The translations under genes and the position numbers were made by a program. From NCBI GenBank assembly GCA_037132275.1, contig JBAXPK010000021.1, positions 1 through 43,174 on the forward strand: a stretch of 43,174 nt of DNA, in the 5' to 3' direction. How positions within the stretch are numbered: position 1 is the stretch's first letter; the number at the start of each line of letters is the position of its first letter. Of the stretch, positions 34,712 through 42,382 are shown one piece after another. Under the pieces are notes generated by a model that searched no databases, was not told where the DNA came from, and worked only from the letters and a program-made list of their open reading frames with translations. This stretch comes from JAABPW01 sp037132275 (GTDB lineage Bacteria; Verrucomicrobiota; Kiritimatiellia; CAIKKV01; CAITUY01).

Positions 34712-35701
34712 TCACGCTAACGATGCCACCATGACAGCCTTGATCGTATGAACTCTGTTCTCGGCCTCATCGAAAACCTTCGAGAACGAAGCCTCAAAGA
34801 CATCATTCGTCACCTCCATCGGCCCGATATCCCGAGTCACATCCGTCTCGAAATCGTGAAAGGCGGGGAGACAATGGAGGAAAATAACCTGCCCGGCATC
34901 CAGATTTCCCGTCTGGCGCATCAGATCCATGTCGATCTGATAGGGCCGAAGCAGTTTCAAACGCTCAGCAAACATGTTTTCCTCGCCCATGGATACCCAG
35001 ACATCGGAGTAAACAACATTCGCGCCCTTTACGGCTTCGACGGGATTCGTCGAAACCGACACACTTCCCCCGCGTGCGGAGGCCATAAGGGCAACCTCGC
35101 GGCATAAATCAGCCGGCGGGGCCAACTCGGGCGGGGCGCAATCCACAAAATGCATGCCGGCCTTAGCGCAGCCGATCATCAGGGTATTCGCCACATTGTT
35201 ACGCCCGTCGCCAATGTAAACCACCTTCAGCCCCTTGAGCCGACCGAAATATTCCCTAATGGTCAGCAGATCGGCCAGAATCTGCGTCGGGTGCCACTCG
35301 TCGGTCAGGCCATTCCACACCGGAATGCCGGAATACTGCGCCAATTGATTCACCGTAAGCTGCTTGTATCCCCTGAAGGCTATGCCGTCGAACATGCGCC
35401 CAAGAACCCGCGCCGTGTCGGCAATGGATTCCTTTTTCCCGAAATGGATGTCATGGGTTCCAAGATATTCCGATTGGCCACCCTCATCGCGGGCGGCCAC
35501 GGTAAAGGCACAACGGGTGCGTGTGGAGAGTTTCTCGAAGATCAGCGCAATATTCATCCGGCGCAGGGCATCACCGCGGATGCCCATCTTTTTCTTGCGT
35601 TTAAAATCTTCCGCAAGATCAATGAGATAAAACATTTCATCGTCAGACAAATCGTCAAGACGCAACAGGCTTCGCCCTTTTAACGACACCTCAACGTTCA
35701 T
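34712..35701 (-). CDS. argF: Ornithine carbamoyltransferase
   Basis: Makes citrulline from ornithine and carbamoyl phosphate. 329 aa with every family motif: STRTRCAF (carbamoyl phosphate), FGKKES, FRGYKQ, HPTQ, the ornithine-binding VSMGEE loop and HCLPAFHD. The C-terminus FDEAENRVHTIKAVMVA resembles both ArgF and catabolic ArcB. No arcA or arcC neighbours, so the anabolic name is preferred. GGGAG lies 7 bases before the ATG. Confidence 0.96.
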   Translation of the reverse strand: MNVEVSLKGRSLLRLDDLSDDEMFYLIDLAEDFKRKKKMGIRGDALRRMNIALIFEKLSTRTRCAFTVAARDEGGQSEYLGTHDIHFGKKESIADTARVLGRMFDGIAFRGYKQLTVNQLAQYSGIPVWNGLTDEWHPTQILADLLTIREYFGRLKGLKVVYIGDGRNNVANTLMIGCAKAGMHFVDCAPPELAPPADLCREVALMASARGGSVSVSTNPVEAVKGANVVYSDVWVSMGEENMFAERLKLLRPYQIDMDLMRQTGNLDAGQVIFLHCLPAFHDFETDVTRDIGPMEVTNDVFEASFSKVFDEAENRVHTIKAVMVASLA

Positions 35702-35723
35702 TGAAAAACTCCCATCTCCCGCC

Positions 35724-36563
35724 TCACGGCGCGCTCCAGATTAATTTGCGCTCGAAGCCAAAAAGCTCCACTCTCGGCACATTGGTCGCCATCACGGTCA
35801 TGGCCACTTCAAGCTTGTTGGTTCCATACAGGTTCAGCGTCGGCGCCCTATTGATCACCGAGAGCGCCGCCTGAAGATCACCTTCGTGGGTGAAGTAGGC
35901 AAGCGCCGGCTCGTCTTCCCGCACCATGCCGAGTGCGGCCCGTTGTCGTCCGCCAATATCGAAAAAGCTCAAACTGGATCCTTTCCGGTCCGTCGTTATG
36001 CCGACACGGTCTTTCCCGCGATCATCACTCAAATTAACCGCTGAGGCGTCGCCATAAATGCCGATGCCGGTGCGCTTGGTTTCGCGCCGGTCATAAAAGA
36101 CCAGACTGCTCCAATCCTCGCGGGCGAAAAGAGCGTTTCGTTTTTTCCCCTGTGGATCACGCATGACCAACCCCGGCCAGCCCTCCATCAACCCTAGAAC
36201 AACCCGCTCATTTTGTCCGGGATCAAAGATCGCCAACGCCGGCTCGCCTTGCCGTGTCATTCCAATCCCCATCCGTTGCTGACCGGCCTGATCGAAGAAA
36301 ATCAGGCGTGGACCACCCTCTGCAATGCCAAGCCAGCCCCGCATCTGGCCATCGGCATCCCGGATCACCAGATGCCCGGTATCAATCTGGCGAAATCGCC
36401 CGATGGCCTTGTCGTCATCAATTGACTCAACTCCCATGACAATGATGGAGATAGCCGCCACCGCCAGAAGTGCTGTGGCCCAGCGGAAAACCCGAACCTC
36501 ACGCTCAAGGCGTTTCAGGCGTTGTTCAAAGCAACTCGTCGTTTTCGTTTCAGTTGTGTTCAT
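35724..36563 (-). CDS. Membrane-anchored 22-residue repeat protein, function unknown
   Basis: 279 aa from ATG 36563 (GGAGGGA upstream; a GTG five codons earlier lacks support). A short charged N-terminus (~1-27, possibly coiled: FEQRLKRLEREVRVFR) precedes one transmembrane helix (~28-45). From ~60 on there are about nine copies of a 22-23 residue unit of the form hydrophobic strand, D-x-x-G-x-x-R turn, then a second strand ending in an LG[MIL]-like step. Examples are FFDQAGQQRMGIGM, RDPQGKKRNALF and FFDIGGRQRAALGM. The pattern suggests stacked beta-hairpins outside the membrane. I know similar repeat proteins as uncharacterised. It follows the TPR lipoprotein by 18 bases and belongs to MCE set 2. 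Confidence 0.75.
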   Translation of the reverse strand: MNTTETKTTSCFEQRLKRLEREVRVFRWATALLAVAAISIIVMGVESIDDDKAIGRFRQIDTGHLVIRDADGQMRGWLGIAEGGPRLIFFDQAGQQRMGIGMTRQGEPALAIFDPGQNERVVLGLMEGWPGLVMRDPQGKKRNALFAREDWSSLVFYDRRETKRTGIGIYGDASAVNLSDDRGKDRVGITTDRKGSSLSFFDIGGRQRAALGMVREDEPALAYFTHEGDLQAALSVINRAPTLNLYGTNKLEVAMTVMATNVPRVELFGFERKLIWSAP

Positions 36564-36581
36564 GGATTCCCTCCCCACTTG

Positions 36582-37484
36582 TCATTTTATCAGGTCGTTC
36601 ATCACACCCGCTGCAAGCGCTTTATGGGTTATGTTTCCGGTCCGATCGGCCAATTCAAGGGCTTTCCGGACCTCGACCAGCGCCGGATTTTTTTCTCCAG
36701 CCGCCAGCAGACTCTGGGCCGCTCGAATACGGCAGTCAAAGGCCTCCGCCCACCTCGACGCCTGTTCGAACGCGGTCGCAGCCGTCACGAACGCCTGGAC
36801 CATATCATTAAATTGCCCGGCTTGCTTCAACCATCCGGCTCGGGTCATCTGCAGTGTGGCGACCTCCCCCGGCATTAGCCGGGCCTGAACCAGGCCAACC
36901 GCCAGCTCAGTTAGTCGGGCCTGCAGTGCGGCAGGGGTTTTACGGGTAAGATTCGCAACCGCTGATCGATAGCAATTCAAGGCGTTCTGGAGTCGCCCCG
37001 CCTGGAATCCGGCTTCGCCCTGCAATAACCAGGATTGAACGCGGCCTTCCCGATCAGCCCCGGCGGCGAACGCCTGTCGGGCCAAGTCCTCGCTTGCCGC
37101 GCCATCCCCGGCTAAGCGGGCGGCCTCGGACTGCGCCAGCATGATCCGGGAAACGGCCACTCCACTCTCACCGCTCAATGCACGGGCTAGCAACAACAGA
37201 TGGCGGGCGTCACTAAGGTTGCCCTCAATCATCCGGCACAACGCCAGGTTATAAGCGTTGATCGCGATTTCGCCACGGTTATCCGTTAGCCGCGCACGCT
37301 GCAGGGCCTTGATATATTGCGCATCCGCCCGTTCAATCTCACCACGTTGATAGGACGATTGCGCGGCCTCGGCAAAGGCTTTGATCTCCGGATCCAACCC
37401 CGGTCCACGCGGTGTAGAGCATCCCGACAAGAACAGCGCCAAAAGGATGGCGATCAAACTCGGATAAAAGATTGCAGAGTTCAC
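36582..37484 (-). CDS. TPR-like lipoprotein in MCE set 2 operon
   Basis: 300 aa. A signal peptide ends in the lipobox LFLSGC (Cys22), so the protein is probably lipid-anchored in the outer membrane or periplasm. The remainder is Ala-rich and helical with TPR-like 34-residue spacing: AAQSSYQRGEIERADAQYIKAL, INAYNLALCRMIEGNLSDA, LQGEAGFQAGRLQNALNCYRSA and FVTAATAFEQASRWAEAF. GTG start overlapping the mlaD2 stop by 4 bases. It may stand in for the auxiliary lipoprotein seen in other MCE operons (PqiC-like), but it is not homologous as far as I can tell. Confidence 0.82.
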   Translation of the reverse strand: MNSAIFYPSLIAILLALFLSGCSTPRGPGLDPEIKAFAEAAQSSYQRGEIERADAQYIKALQRARLTDNRGEIAINAYNLALCRMIEGNLSDARHLLLLARALSGESGVAVSRIMLAQSEAARLAGDGAASEDLARQAFAAGADREGRVQSWLLQGEAGFQAGRLQNALNCYRSAVANLTRKTPAALQARLTELAVGLVQARLMPGEVATLQMTRAGWLKQAGQFNDMVQAFVTAATAFEQASRWAEAFDCRIRAAQSLLAAGEKNPALVEVRKALELADRTGNITHKALAAGVMNDLIK

Positions 37485-38455
37485 GGCGCCCTCCCTTCTC
37501 TGCCGGCCACGGGAATAGGCGCCTGCATGGGCGTGGCCTCAGTCTCTTGAATATATTTACGAACAAGCCAGTGTTTCTGAAGCCCTTCCATCAGGATCTG
37601 CGTTTCACGCATCATGGATTCGGCCTGAAGCAGAACCGCCTGAACATTCGCGACCTGCCCGGTCAACCCACCGGTAAGTCCATGGACATCCTGTATAACC
37701 CCGGCTGCATTTTCGGAAATTTTCGGGAACCCGTTTGCCGTATCCTTAAGAGACAGGGCCATCGCTTGGACATTGGTCACAACCCCGTCAATTTTGGCCG
37801 CCATCAGCGGGAGTTGCGCGGCCGTCAGGCGGATGTCTCTGACAATACCATCAATCTGCTTCGCCCACTCCGGATCCCCAATCAATTTGCCGGCCGTTCC
37901 TTCCTTTTGCTCAAGCTGCCGGGTCACGGAACTGACGTTGGACAAAATCATACTGAATGCATCCAGCATCGGGACGGCCGCTTTTCGAAAATCATCCACC
38001 ATTTTTTTAGCCGCCTCGATCAACTCCACATCCTGCACACATTTAATGTAGTCGCCAGACTTCATCAGGGGCTGAGCCGCTGTGCCAAGCGTAATATCCA
38101 CAAACGAATCCCCCGCCACCGAGAACTTCTTCCCCACCTTGGCCACCGAGTCGGCGCGCACAAACTTGCTAAACTTTCCCTGCAAAATCAGCGTGGTCTC
38201 CATACCGCCATCCTCGGATGGCAGGATTTCCCCAACCCGGCCCGCCAACGTACTCAGGATCCTGACTTCGGCGCCCTCCTGCAAACCGTAGGTTCCCTTA
38301 TCCGCATCAAATTTGGCTTTCAAAAGAAGTTTCTTCTGGAACCAGCCCTGGGCATGCCCGGCGGTATAGATCCCTACGATCAATAACACCACCCCCAGTA
38401 AAACAAACCCGCCGGCGATTTCGCTCGCATAGCGGAACCTGTAGGATTGACTCAT
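37481..38455 (-). CDS. MCE/MlaD family protein (set 2)
   Basis: 324 aa. One transmembrane helix at ~14-32 (IAGGFVLLGVVLLIVGIYTA), an MCE domain at ~40-140 (LQEGAEVRILSTLAGRVGEI, VAGDSFVDITLG), then a long helical region to ~300. That region includes one KEGTAGKLIGD unit, resembling a single GEG repeat of the set 1 protein, and long amphipathic helices (IDGIVRDIRLTAAQL...). The start overlaps the pseudo-ATPase stop by 4 bases (ATGA), and its end overlaps the lipoprotein start by 4 bases. The set 2 partners are the permease at 39174 and the degenerate ATPase at 38452. Confidence 0.92.
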   Translation of the reverse strand: MSQSYRFRYASEIAGGFVLLGVVLLIVGIYTAGHAQGWFQKKLLLKAKFDADKGTYGLQEGAEVRILSTLAGRVGEILPSEDGGMETTLILQGKFSKFVRADSVAKVGKKFSVAGDSFVDITLGTAAQPLMKSGDYIKCVQDVELIEAAKKMVDDFRKAAVPMLDAFSMILSNVSSVTRQLEQKEGTAGKLIGDPEWAKQIDGIVRDIRLTAAQLPLMAAKIDGVVTNVQAMALSLKDTANGFPKISENAAGVIQDVHGLTGGLTGQVANVQAVLLQAESMMRETQILMEGLQKHWLVRKYIQETEATPMQAPIPVAGREGRAP

Positions 38456-39177
38456 AATTCATTCTCCCTGCTGCATTTCGCAGCCAACAGTTTATCCCCA
38501 TCCATACGAAACCGGCGGCTCCCCGCCAACTCGCGACACCCAAAAATCCGCGTATCGTCCGATATCCAGAGGACCGTCACACCGCTTTGGGCGGCCTCAC
38601 AAACGGCGGCAATAAGCCTCGACGCATCGGCTTTGGGTGCCCCCAATAACGGGCGCTCCAGAATAATCAGGTCCGGGGTTCCCATAAAGGCCCGAACCCA
38701 TTCCAGTTTGCGCAGAATCATTTGATGCACCCGTGTCGGCCTGGCATCGGGAATCTCATCCACTCCGAAACGGCGCGCCAGGTTCCGTACTTCCTTGTGG
38801 ATATCCTCCATCGACCGGTCTGTGTTGTGGCATTCGGCCAGACACAGGTTTTCCATCATGTCAAGATTGGAGACCCATCCATAATGTTCAAACACCCGGC
38901 GGATCCGCCCTCGCATTAAGGATTGTTGCCGAGGCCCGGCGTCCTCCCAACATTCCCCGCAAAAATAGACTTTCCCGGAATCCGGAGTCAGCAATCCCTG
39001 CGCCAACGGCGCCAGGGGAATGTGTTCGCGGCCTTCTTCCACGGCCACCAAAGCAATGTCACGGCGGGCCAGCGAAAAAGACGCTCCGCTCAACCCGCTA
39101 ATTTGCGGCGAGACGGCCTTGATCGTCGCGTCCTTGAACTCCACTATGGCTGTTAGCTCCTGCATGTCTTGACTCAC
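38452..39177 (-). CDS. Catalytically degenerate MlaF-like ABC ATPase (pseudo-ATPase)
   Basis: 241 aa and aligns end to end with MlaF, but every nucleotide-handling motif is altered. Walker A is VAVEEGREHI (44-53) with no GxxGxGK[ST]. The signature is VHQMI (150-154) instead of [LI]SGGM. Walker B is LIILER (170-175), with Glu-Arg in place of Asp-Glu. The D-loop region reads LLGAP, and the switch His is Asp (WISDD, ~204-208). The flanking structure is kept: LLTPDSGKVYF, LRKLEWVRAFMGTPDLIIL. The frame is continuous and fits between mlaE2 (GTGA overlap) and mlaD2 (ATGA overlap), so the gene is maintained. GTG start. It may be a structural subunit, or the transporter may borrow the set 1 ATPase. 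Confidence 0.85.
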   Translation of the reverse strand: MSQDMQELTAIVEFKDATIKAVSPQISGLSGASFSLARRDIALVAVEEGREHIPLAPLAQGLLTPDSGKVYFCGECWEDAGPRQQSLMRGRIRRVFEHYGWVSNLDMMENLCLAECHNTDRSMEDIHKEVRNLARRFGVDEIPDARPTRVHQMILRKLEWVRAFMGTPDLIILERPLLGAPKADASRLIAAVCEAAQSGVTVLWISDDTRIFGCRELAGSRRFRMDGDKLLAAKCSRENEL

Positions 39178-39962
39178 AGATAGGTCAGAATTGAGATAAT
39201 AACGGAAATGATCAAAACCGCGAGGTTCGACCGGGTCACCGTACGCGTCACGGCCTGTGGAATGTCCGTGGCAACGCCCTCCACCGAAAGCCCTTCATTA
39301 GTCGCAATCACACCGGTGACCAGGCCTGGGATCAAGGTCTTAGCCAGTACGGTGTAAAAATCGTCTGGGGACATCCCGCTCACCACACTTCTTGCGAAAA
39401 GAGCAGGATCGGTGGGACCGGTCTGAAGAAATGCCCCGGAGATATAGCCGCTGACAAACGAGAAGAGGATGAACAACACGGCGAGCCCGAAGATGCAAAG
39501 CGCCATGGAAATGGCGCGCGGCATCACCAGAAAAGCCAGCGGATCAAGACCTTGGGCGTCCAAAACATCCACCTCATGCCGCACCTTCATGCCGGCCATT
39601 TCCGCGGCCATAGCCGTCGCACTGCGGCCAATAACGATAAAATTCACCAGAAGCGGGCCCACCTCGCGGACAATGACGGTAACCAGAAGCGGACCAAGCA
39701 GTTCCGATTGTCCCAGGCGCCCCATCCAAACCTGAGCCTGAACGACGACGGAAATCCCCGTCAGCACGGCAAAAATCGCCACAAAACCTATTGCATCATA
39801 TCCCGTGAAAATAATTTGCCGCGAGAACACCATCCTAGTGGGTCTAGTCCAAGAGGAGGGACGCACAGCCAGGTTGACAACCGCCGCGCTGAGGGATGCC
39901 AACCGGCATAACCGATTATAGAGGTCAATTGCGCCCTTGCCTATGGAAGCCAAAACAGACAT
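39174..39962 (-). CDS. MlaE-type permease (set 2)
   Basis: 262 aa, the usual MlaE length, with five or six hydrophobic segments. The core reads VREVGPLLVNFIVIGRSATAMAAEMAGMKV, then EVDVLDAQGLDPLAFLVMPRAISM. Against set 1, REMGP is REVGP and the Ala/Gly-rich stretch differs, but the helix-loop that contacts the ATPase is still recognisable. It starts the operon permease - pseudo-ATPase - MlaD2 - lipoprotein - repeat protein. No good SD is visible. It lies 42 bases after the RluA-like gene on the same strand. Confidence 0.92.
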   Translation of the reverse strand: MSVLASIGKGAIDLYNRLCRLASLSAAVVNLAVRPSSWTRPTRMVFSRQIIFTGYDAIGFVAIFAVLTGISVVVQAQVWMGRLGQSELLGPLLVTVIVREVGPLLVNFIVIGRSATAMAAEMAGMKVRHEVDVLDAQGLDPLAFLVMPRAISMALCIFGLAVLFILFSFVSGYISGAFLQTGPTDPALFARSVVSGMSPDDFYTVLAKTLIPGLVTGVIATNEGLSVEGVATDIPQAVTRTVTRSNLAVLIISVIISILTYL

Positions 39963-40004
39963 GACATGAGGCTAACGGCGATGTTTTCCCGCTTCAAGCC
40001 TAAT

Positions 40005-40721
40005 CTATCCCCCCGTCCTAATCTCTCCCCCGTCATACCCGCGCCACCATCGGCCGAAATGCGCGGGGACGTCGGCCTCGAACGTCATACGGTGCCTGGT
40101 GACGGGATGAGTGAGGGCAATAGAGCGAGCGTGCAGCGCGAGGAATTTATGGGAATCATGACGCCGCCCGTATTTCGTGTCGCCGATGACAGGGTTCCCC
40201 TGTTCGGACAAGTGGACTCGAATCTGGTTCTTTCGTCCCGTCAGCAGAACGATGTCGAGCACGCTGAACGCCTGCGTTTCCCGGATCACCCGGTAAGCCG
40301 TGTGGGAGAGCAGGCCTTTCGAGGGATCGGGTGTTGAATAGACGCGGAACGCCGCATTTTCGGTCAGATAGGAGGTAATAGTGCCTTCTTTTTTCACCAG
40401 CCTTCCGTGGACGACCGCGAGGTAGTGCTTTTCGGTCGACTCCCAGTGAGCCTGCAACCGCCGCTTGGCCTCTTCCGTCCTGGCAAAAACCAGAACACCG
40501 GATGTATCGCGATCCAGACGGTGAACTATAAAGACGCGCTCTCGGGACTTTGCAGCGCCCCTGCGGACATAGTCGGTCAGTACATGATAGGCGGTCCGCA
40601 CCTTGTCGGCCGCCGTGGCAATTGTCAACAACCCCGGCGCTTTGTTCACAACAATCAGGTCACGATCCTCATGGAGGATGACGAGGCCTTTGGGTAAGTA
40701 TTTCATCACGGGTATTGACAT
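40005..40721 (-). CDS. RluA family pseudouridine synthase
   Basis: 238 aa from ATG 40721 (AGGGTGG 5 bases upstream); the open frame continues upstream, but that part is antisense to yceI. Isomerises uridine in rRNA or tRNA. Seen: VVNKAPGLLT near 25, the catalytic motif HRLDRDTSGVLVFA, KHYLAVVHG, LLTGRKNQIRVHL and GNPVIGDTKYG. No S4 domain, so RluA/TruC-like rather than RluC/D-like. The target position cannot be told from sequence alone. The gene's first bases contain the -35 box of the divergent yceI promoter. Confidence 0.93.
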   Translation of the reverse strand: MSIPVMKYLPKGLVILHEDRDLIVVNKAPGLLTIATAADKVRTAYHVLTDYVRRGAAKSRERVFIVHRLDRDTSGVLVFARTEEAKRRLQAHWESTEKHYLAVVHGRLVKKEGTITSYLTENAAFRVYSTPDPSKGLLSHTAYRVIRETQAFSVLDIVLLTGRKNQIRVHLSEQGNPVIGDTKYGRRHDSHKFLALHARSIALTHPVTRHRMTFEADVPAHFGRWWRGYDGGEIRTGG

Positions 40722-40742
40722 GACAACCACCCTAATTACAAT
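40715..40742 (+). promoter_or_regulatory. yceI: Strong sigma-70 promoter of yceI
   Basis: TTGACA (40715-40720, perfect), 16-base spacer, TACAAT (40737-40742, five of six). It lies 25 bases before the yceI ATG. The -35 box overlaps the start codon region of the divergent RluA-type gene. Confidence 0.8.
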
Positions 40743-40766
40743 AAACCCCAAAAGGAGACAACAACC

Positions 40767-41399
40767 ATGAAAAAGTTCGTTATTGCAGTTCTGCTTTCGG
40801 GGACAATGATGGGCATCACCGGATTGGCCGAAGACAGGGTTTTTCAAATCGATCCGGTCCACTCCAGCGTCCAGTTCCGCATCCGGCACCTCTATTCGAC
40901 GGTTGTGGGACGCTTCAACAAATTCGACGGCACTATTTCCGGTGACCCGGCCAACCCGGCGTCCATGAAAGTATCCGCTTCGGTTGACGTAACCAGCATT
41001 GACACGGCAAATGGAGCCAGAGAGAAACACCTGCGTTCGCCGGACTTCTTTGACACGGACCATCATCCTACGGCAACGTTCGAAAGCACCAAGACAACCT
41101 TGGGCAACAAAAAGGACTCCGGCTCCGTAACAGGTAAACTGACGATCCGTGGAATCACGAAGGACGTGACCTTCCAGGGACAGTTCCTAGGGAGCGGGGT
41201 CGCCCCGCAGAGCAGAGATCGCGCCGGGTTCCACGCGACCACCACTCTTAACCGGTTTGACTTCGGCGTGGCCTTCAATGGAGCCCTGACAAACGGCATG
41301 ACGCTCCTTGGTAACGAAGTGGAACTGATTCTCGATATCGAGGCTGTCGAAACAAGCGCCGCGACGGGACAGGCTGGAGACAAACCCGCCGCAAAGTGA
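40767..41399 (+). CDS. yceI: YceI family periplasmic lipid-binding protein
   Basis: 210 aa. A signal peptide (~1-21, MKKFVIAVLLSGTMMGITGLA) precedes a YceI lipocalin-like beta-barrel: FQIDPVHSSVQFRIRHLYSTVVGRFNKFDG, HLRSPDFFDTDHHPTATFEST, GKLTIRGITKDVTF and GNEVELILDIEA. Members bind isoprenoid or other long-chain amphiphiles in the periplasm. AAAAGGAG SD 8-10 bases before the ATG. Short C-terminal tail, Ala- and Lys-rich. Monocistronic; it converges on the parvulin gene across 61 bases. Confidence 0.95.
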   Translation: MKKFVIAVLLSGTMMGITGLAEDRVFQIDPVHSSVQFRIRHLYSTVVGRFNKFDGTISGDPANPASMKVSASVDVTSIDTANGAREKHLRSPDFFDTDHHPTATFESTKTTLGNKKDSGSVTGKLTIRGITKDVTFQGQFLGSGVAPQSRDRAGFHATTTLNRFDFGVAFNGALTNGMTLLGNEVELILDIEAVETSAATGQAGDKPAAK

Positions 41400-41403
41400 A
41401 GGC

Positions 41404-41423
41404 TATGCTTTGATATGCTTTGA
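41404..41423 (+). repeat. 10-base tandem duplication
   Basis: TATGCTTTGA occurs twice in direct succession just after the yceI stop. No terminator-like hairpin is seen in this 61-base convergent gap. Confidence 0.7.
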
Positions 41424-41460
41424 AATGATGGCTACCGGGACATTTCGCCTGCCTGCGTGA

Positions 41461-42369
41461 TCACGTTGTCTGGTCGGGCGGAATGGGTTCCGTTATTTCA
41501 ATCACGGCCTTTTTGCGCAAAGTGTCAACAAACTGCGACAGCGCTTTTCCCTTACGCTCATGCTGGAGCAAGTCGCGGATGCTGTCCTTGACCTCGTCAT
41601 AGGGCATGGGATCCCCCATTTCTTTATCCTGCAATTCAATCAGATGAAATCCCAGCGAGGTTTCGATCCCATCGCTGATTTCTCCTATCTCCATGTCATC
41701 AAAGATCGCCTGGTCGAATTCAGGCACGGTGGCGCCACGGGCAATCCAACCCAGACTCCCTCCCGCCTGCTTTCCGCTGGGACATTCCGAGAAGGCGGCG
41801 GCCACCTCAGCAAAATCATCACCTTCAAGGATTTTCTGCTTCAGGGTCATCAACCTTGAACGTGTGGTGGCACGATCTGCGTCGCTGGAGGACTCCGGAT
41901 GAATGAGAATATGCCGAACCTGTGCCTGGTCGGGAGCAACATAGCGGTCAGAATGTTCCTCATAATACTTCCTTAACTCCGACTCCTCGCAGTCCGGCGC
42001 GCCGGATGTCACGCGTGCCACAAGGGTATCAAGCTGCTTGCCCACACGGATGCTGCCCTGGAATTGCGTCAGGGTCATCCCCTGTTGAGCCAGTAATTCT
42101 AAGAGTTTGTCGGGGCCTCCAACCTTCTTGGCCATTTCGGCGATGGAGGTCTCCACCGCATCCTGTGAAATCTCAATGTTCCGCCGTTTGACCTCCTCGA
42201 TAAGTAACTGCGTGCCGATGGCGTGTTCACGCGCACGGCCAAGCAACTCCTCCGCATGCCGCCCGAGTTCCTCCCGCGGCATGTGTTGACTGTAAAAATC
42301 CATCAGCCGTTTCAACTCGGCCAAAATGGCCTTTTCGGGAACAACCTGTCCATTTACTTTGATTGTCAT
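41461..42369 (-). CDS. Parvulin-type peptidyl-prolyl isomerase, SurA/PpiC-like
   Basis: 302 aa from ATG 42369 (AAAGAAAGG about 6 bases upstream; an upstream extension lacks an SD). The N-terminal half is helical and SurA-N-like (RAREHAIGTQLLIEEVKRRNIEIS...). The parvulin domain is at ~145-245: VRHILIHP, AEVAAAFSECPSGKQAGGSLGWI, FDDMEIGEISDGIETSLGFHLIEL. No signal peptide or lipobox is seen, which is odd for a SurA-like chaperone; it may act in the cytoplasm like NifM-type proteins. It follows tsaB by 13 bases. Confidence 0.9.
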   Translation of the reverse strand: MTIKVNGQVVPEKAILAELKRLMDFYSQHMPREELGRHAEELLGRAREHAIGTQLLIEEVKRRNIEISQDAVETSIAEMAKKVGGPDKLLELLAQQGMTLTQFQGSIRVGKQLDTLVARVTSGAPDCEESELRKYYEEHSDRYVAPDQAQVRHILIHPESSSDADRATTRSRLMTLKQKILEGDDFAEVAAAFSECPSGKQAGGSLGWIARGATVPEFDQAIFDDMEIGEISDGIETSLGFHLIELQDKEMGDPMPYDEVKDSIRDLLQHERKGKALSQFVDTLRKKAVIEITEPIPPDQTT

Positions 42370-42382
42370 CACTAGCCTTTCT

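Noticed and set aside
37472..38386. 304-codon plus-strand open frame
   Set aside because: Antisense to mlaD2; no SD and no recognisable domain.
38452..39177. Calling this gene a functional mlaF
   Set aside because: The alignment to MlaF is clear, but Walker A, signature, Walker B pair and switch His are all absent.
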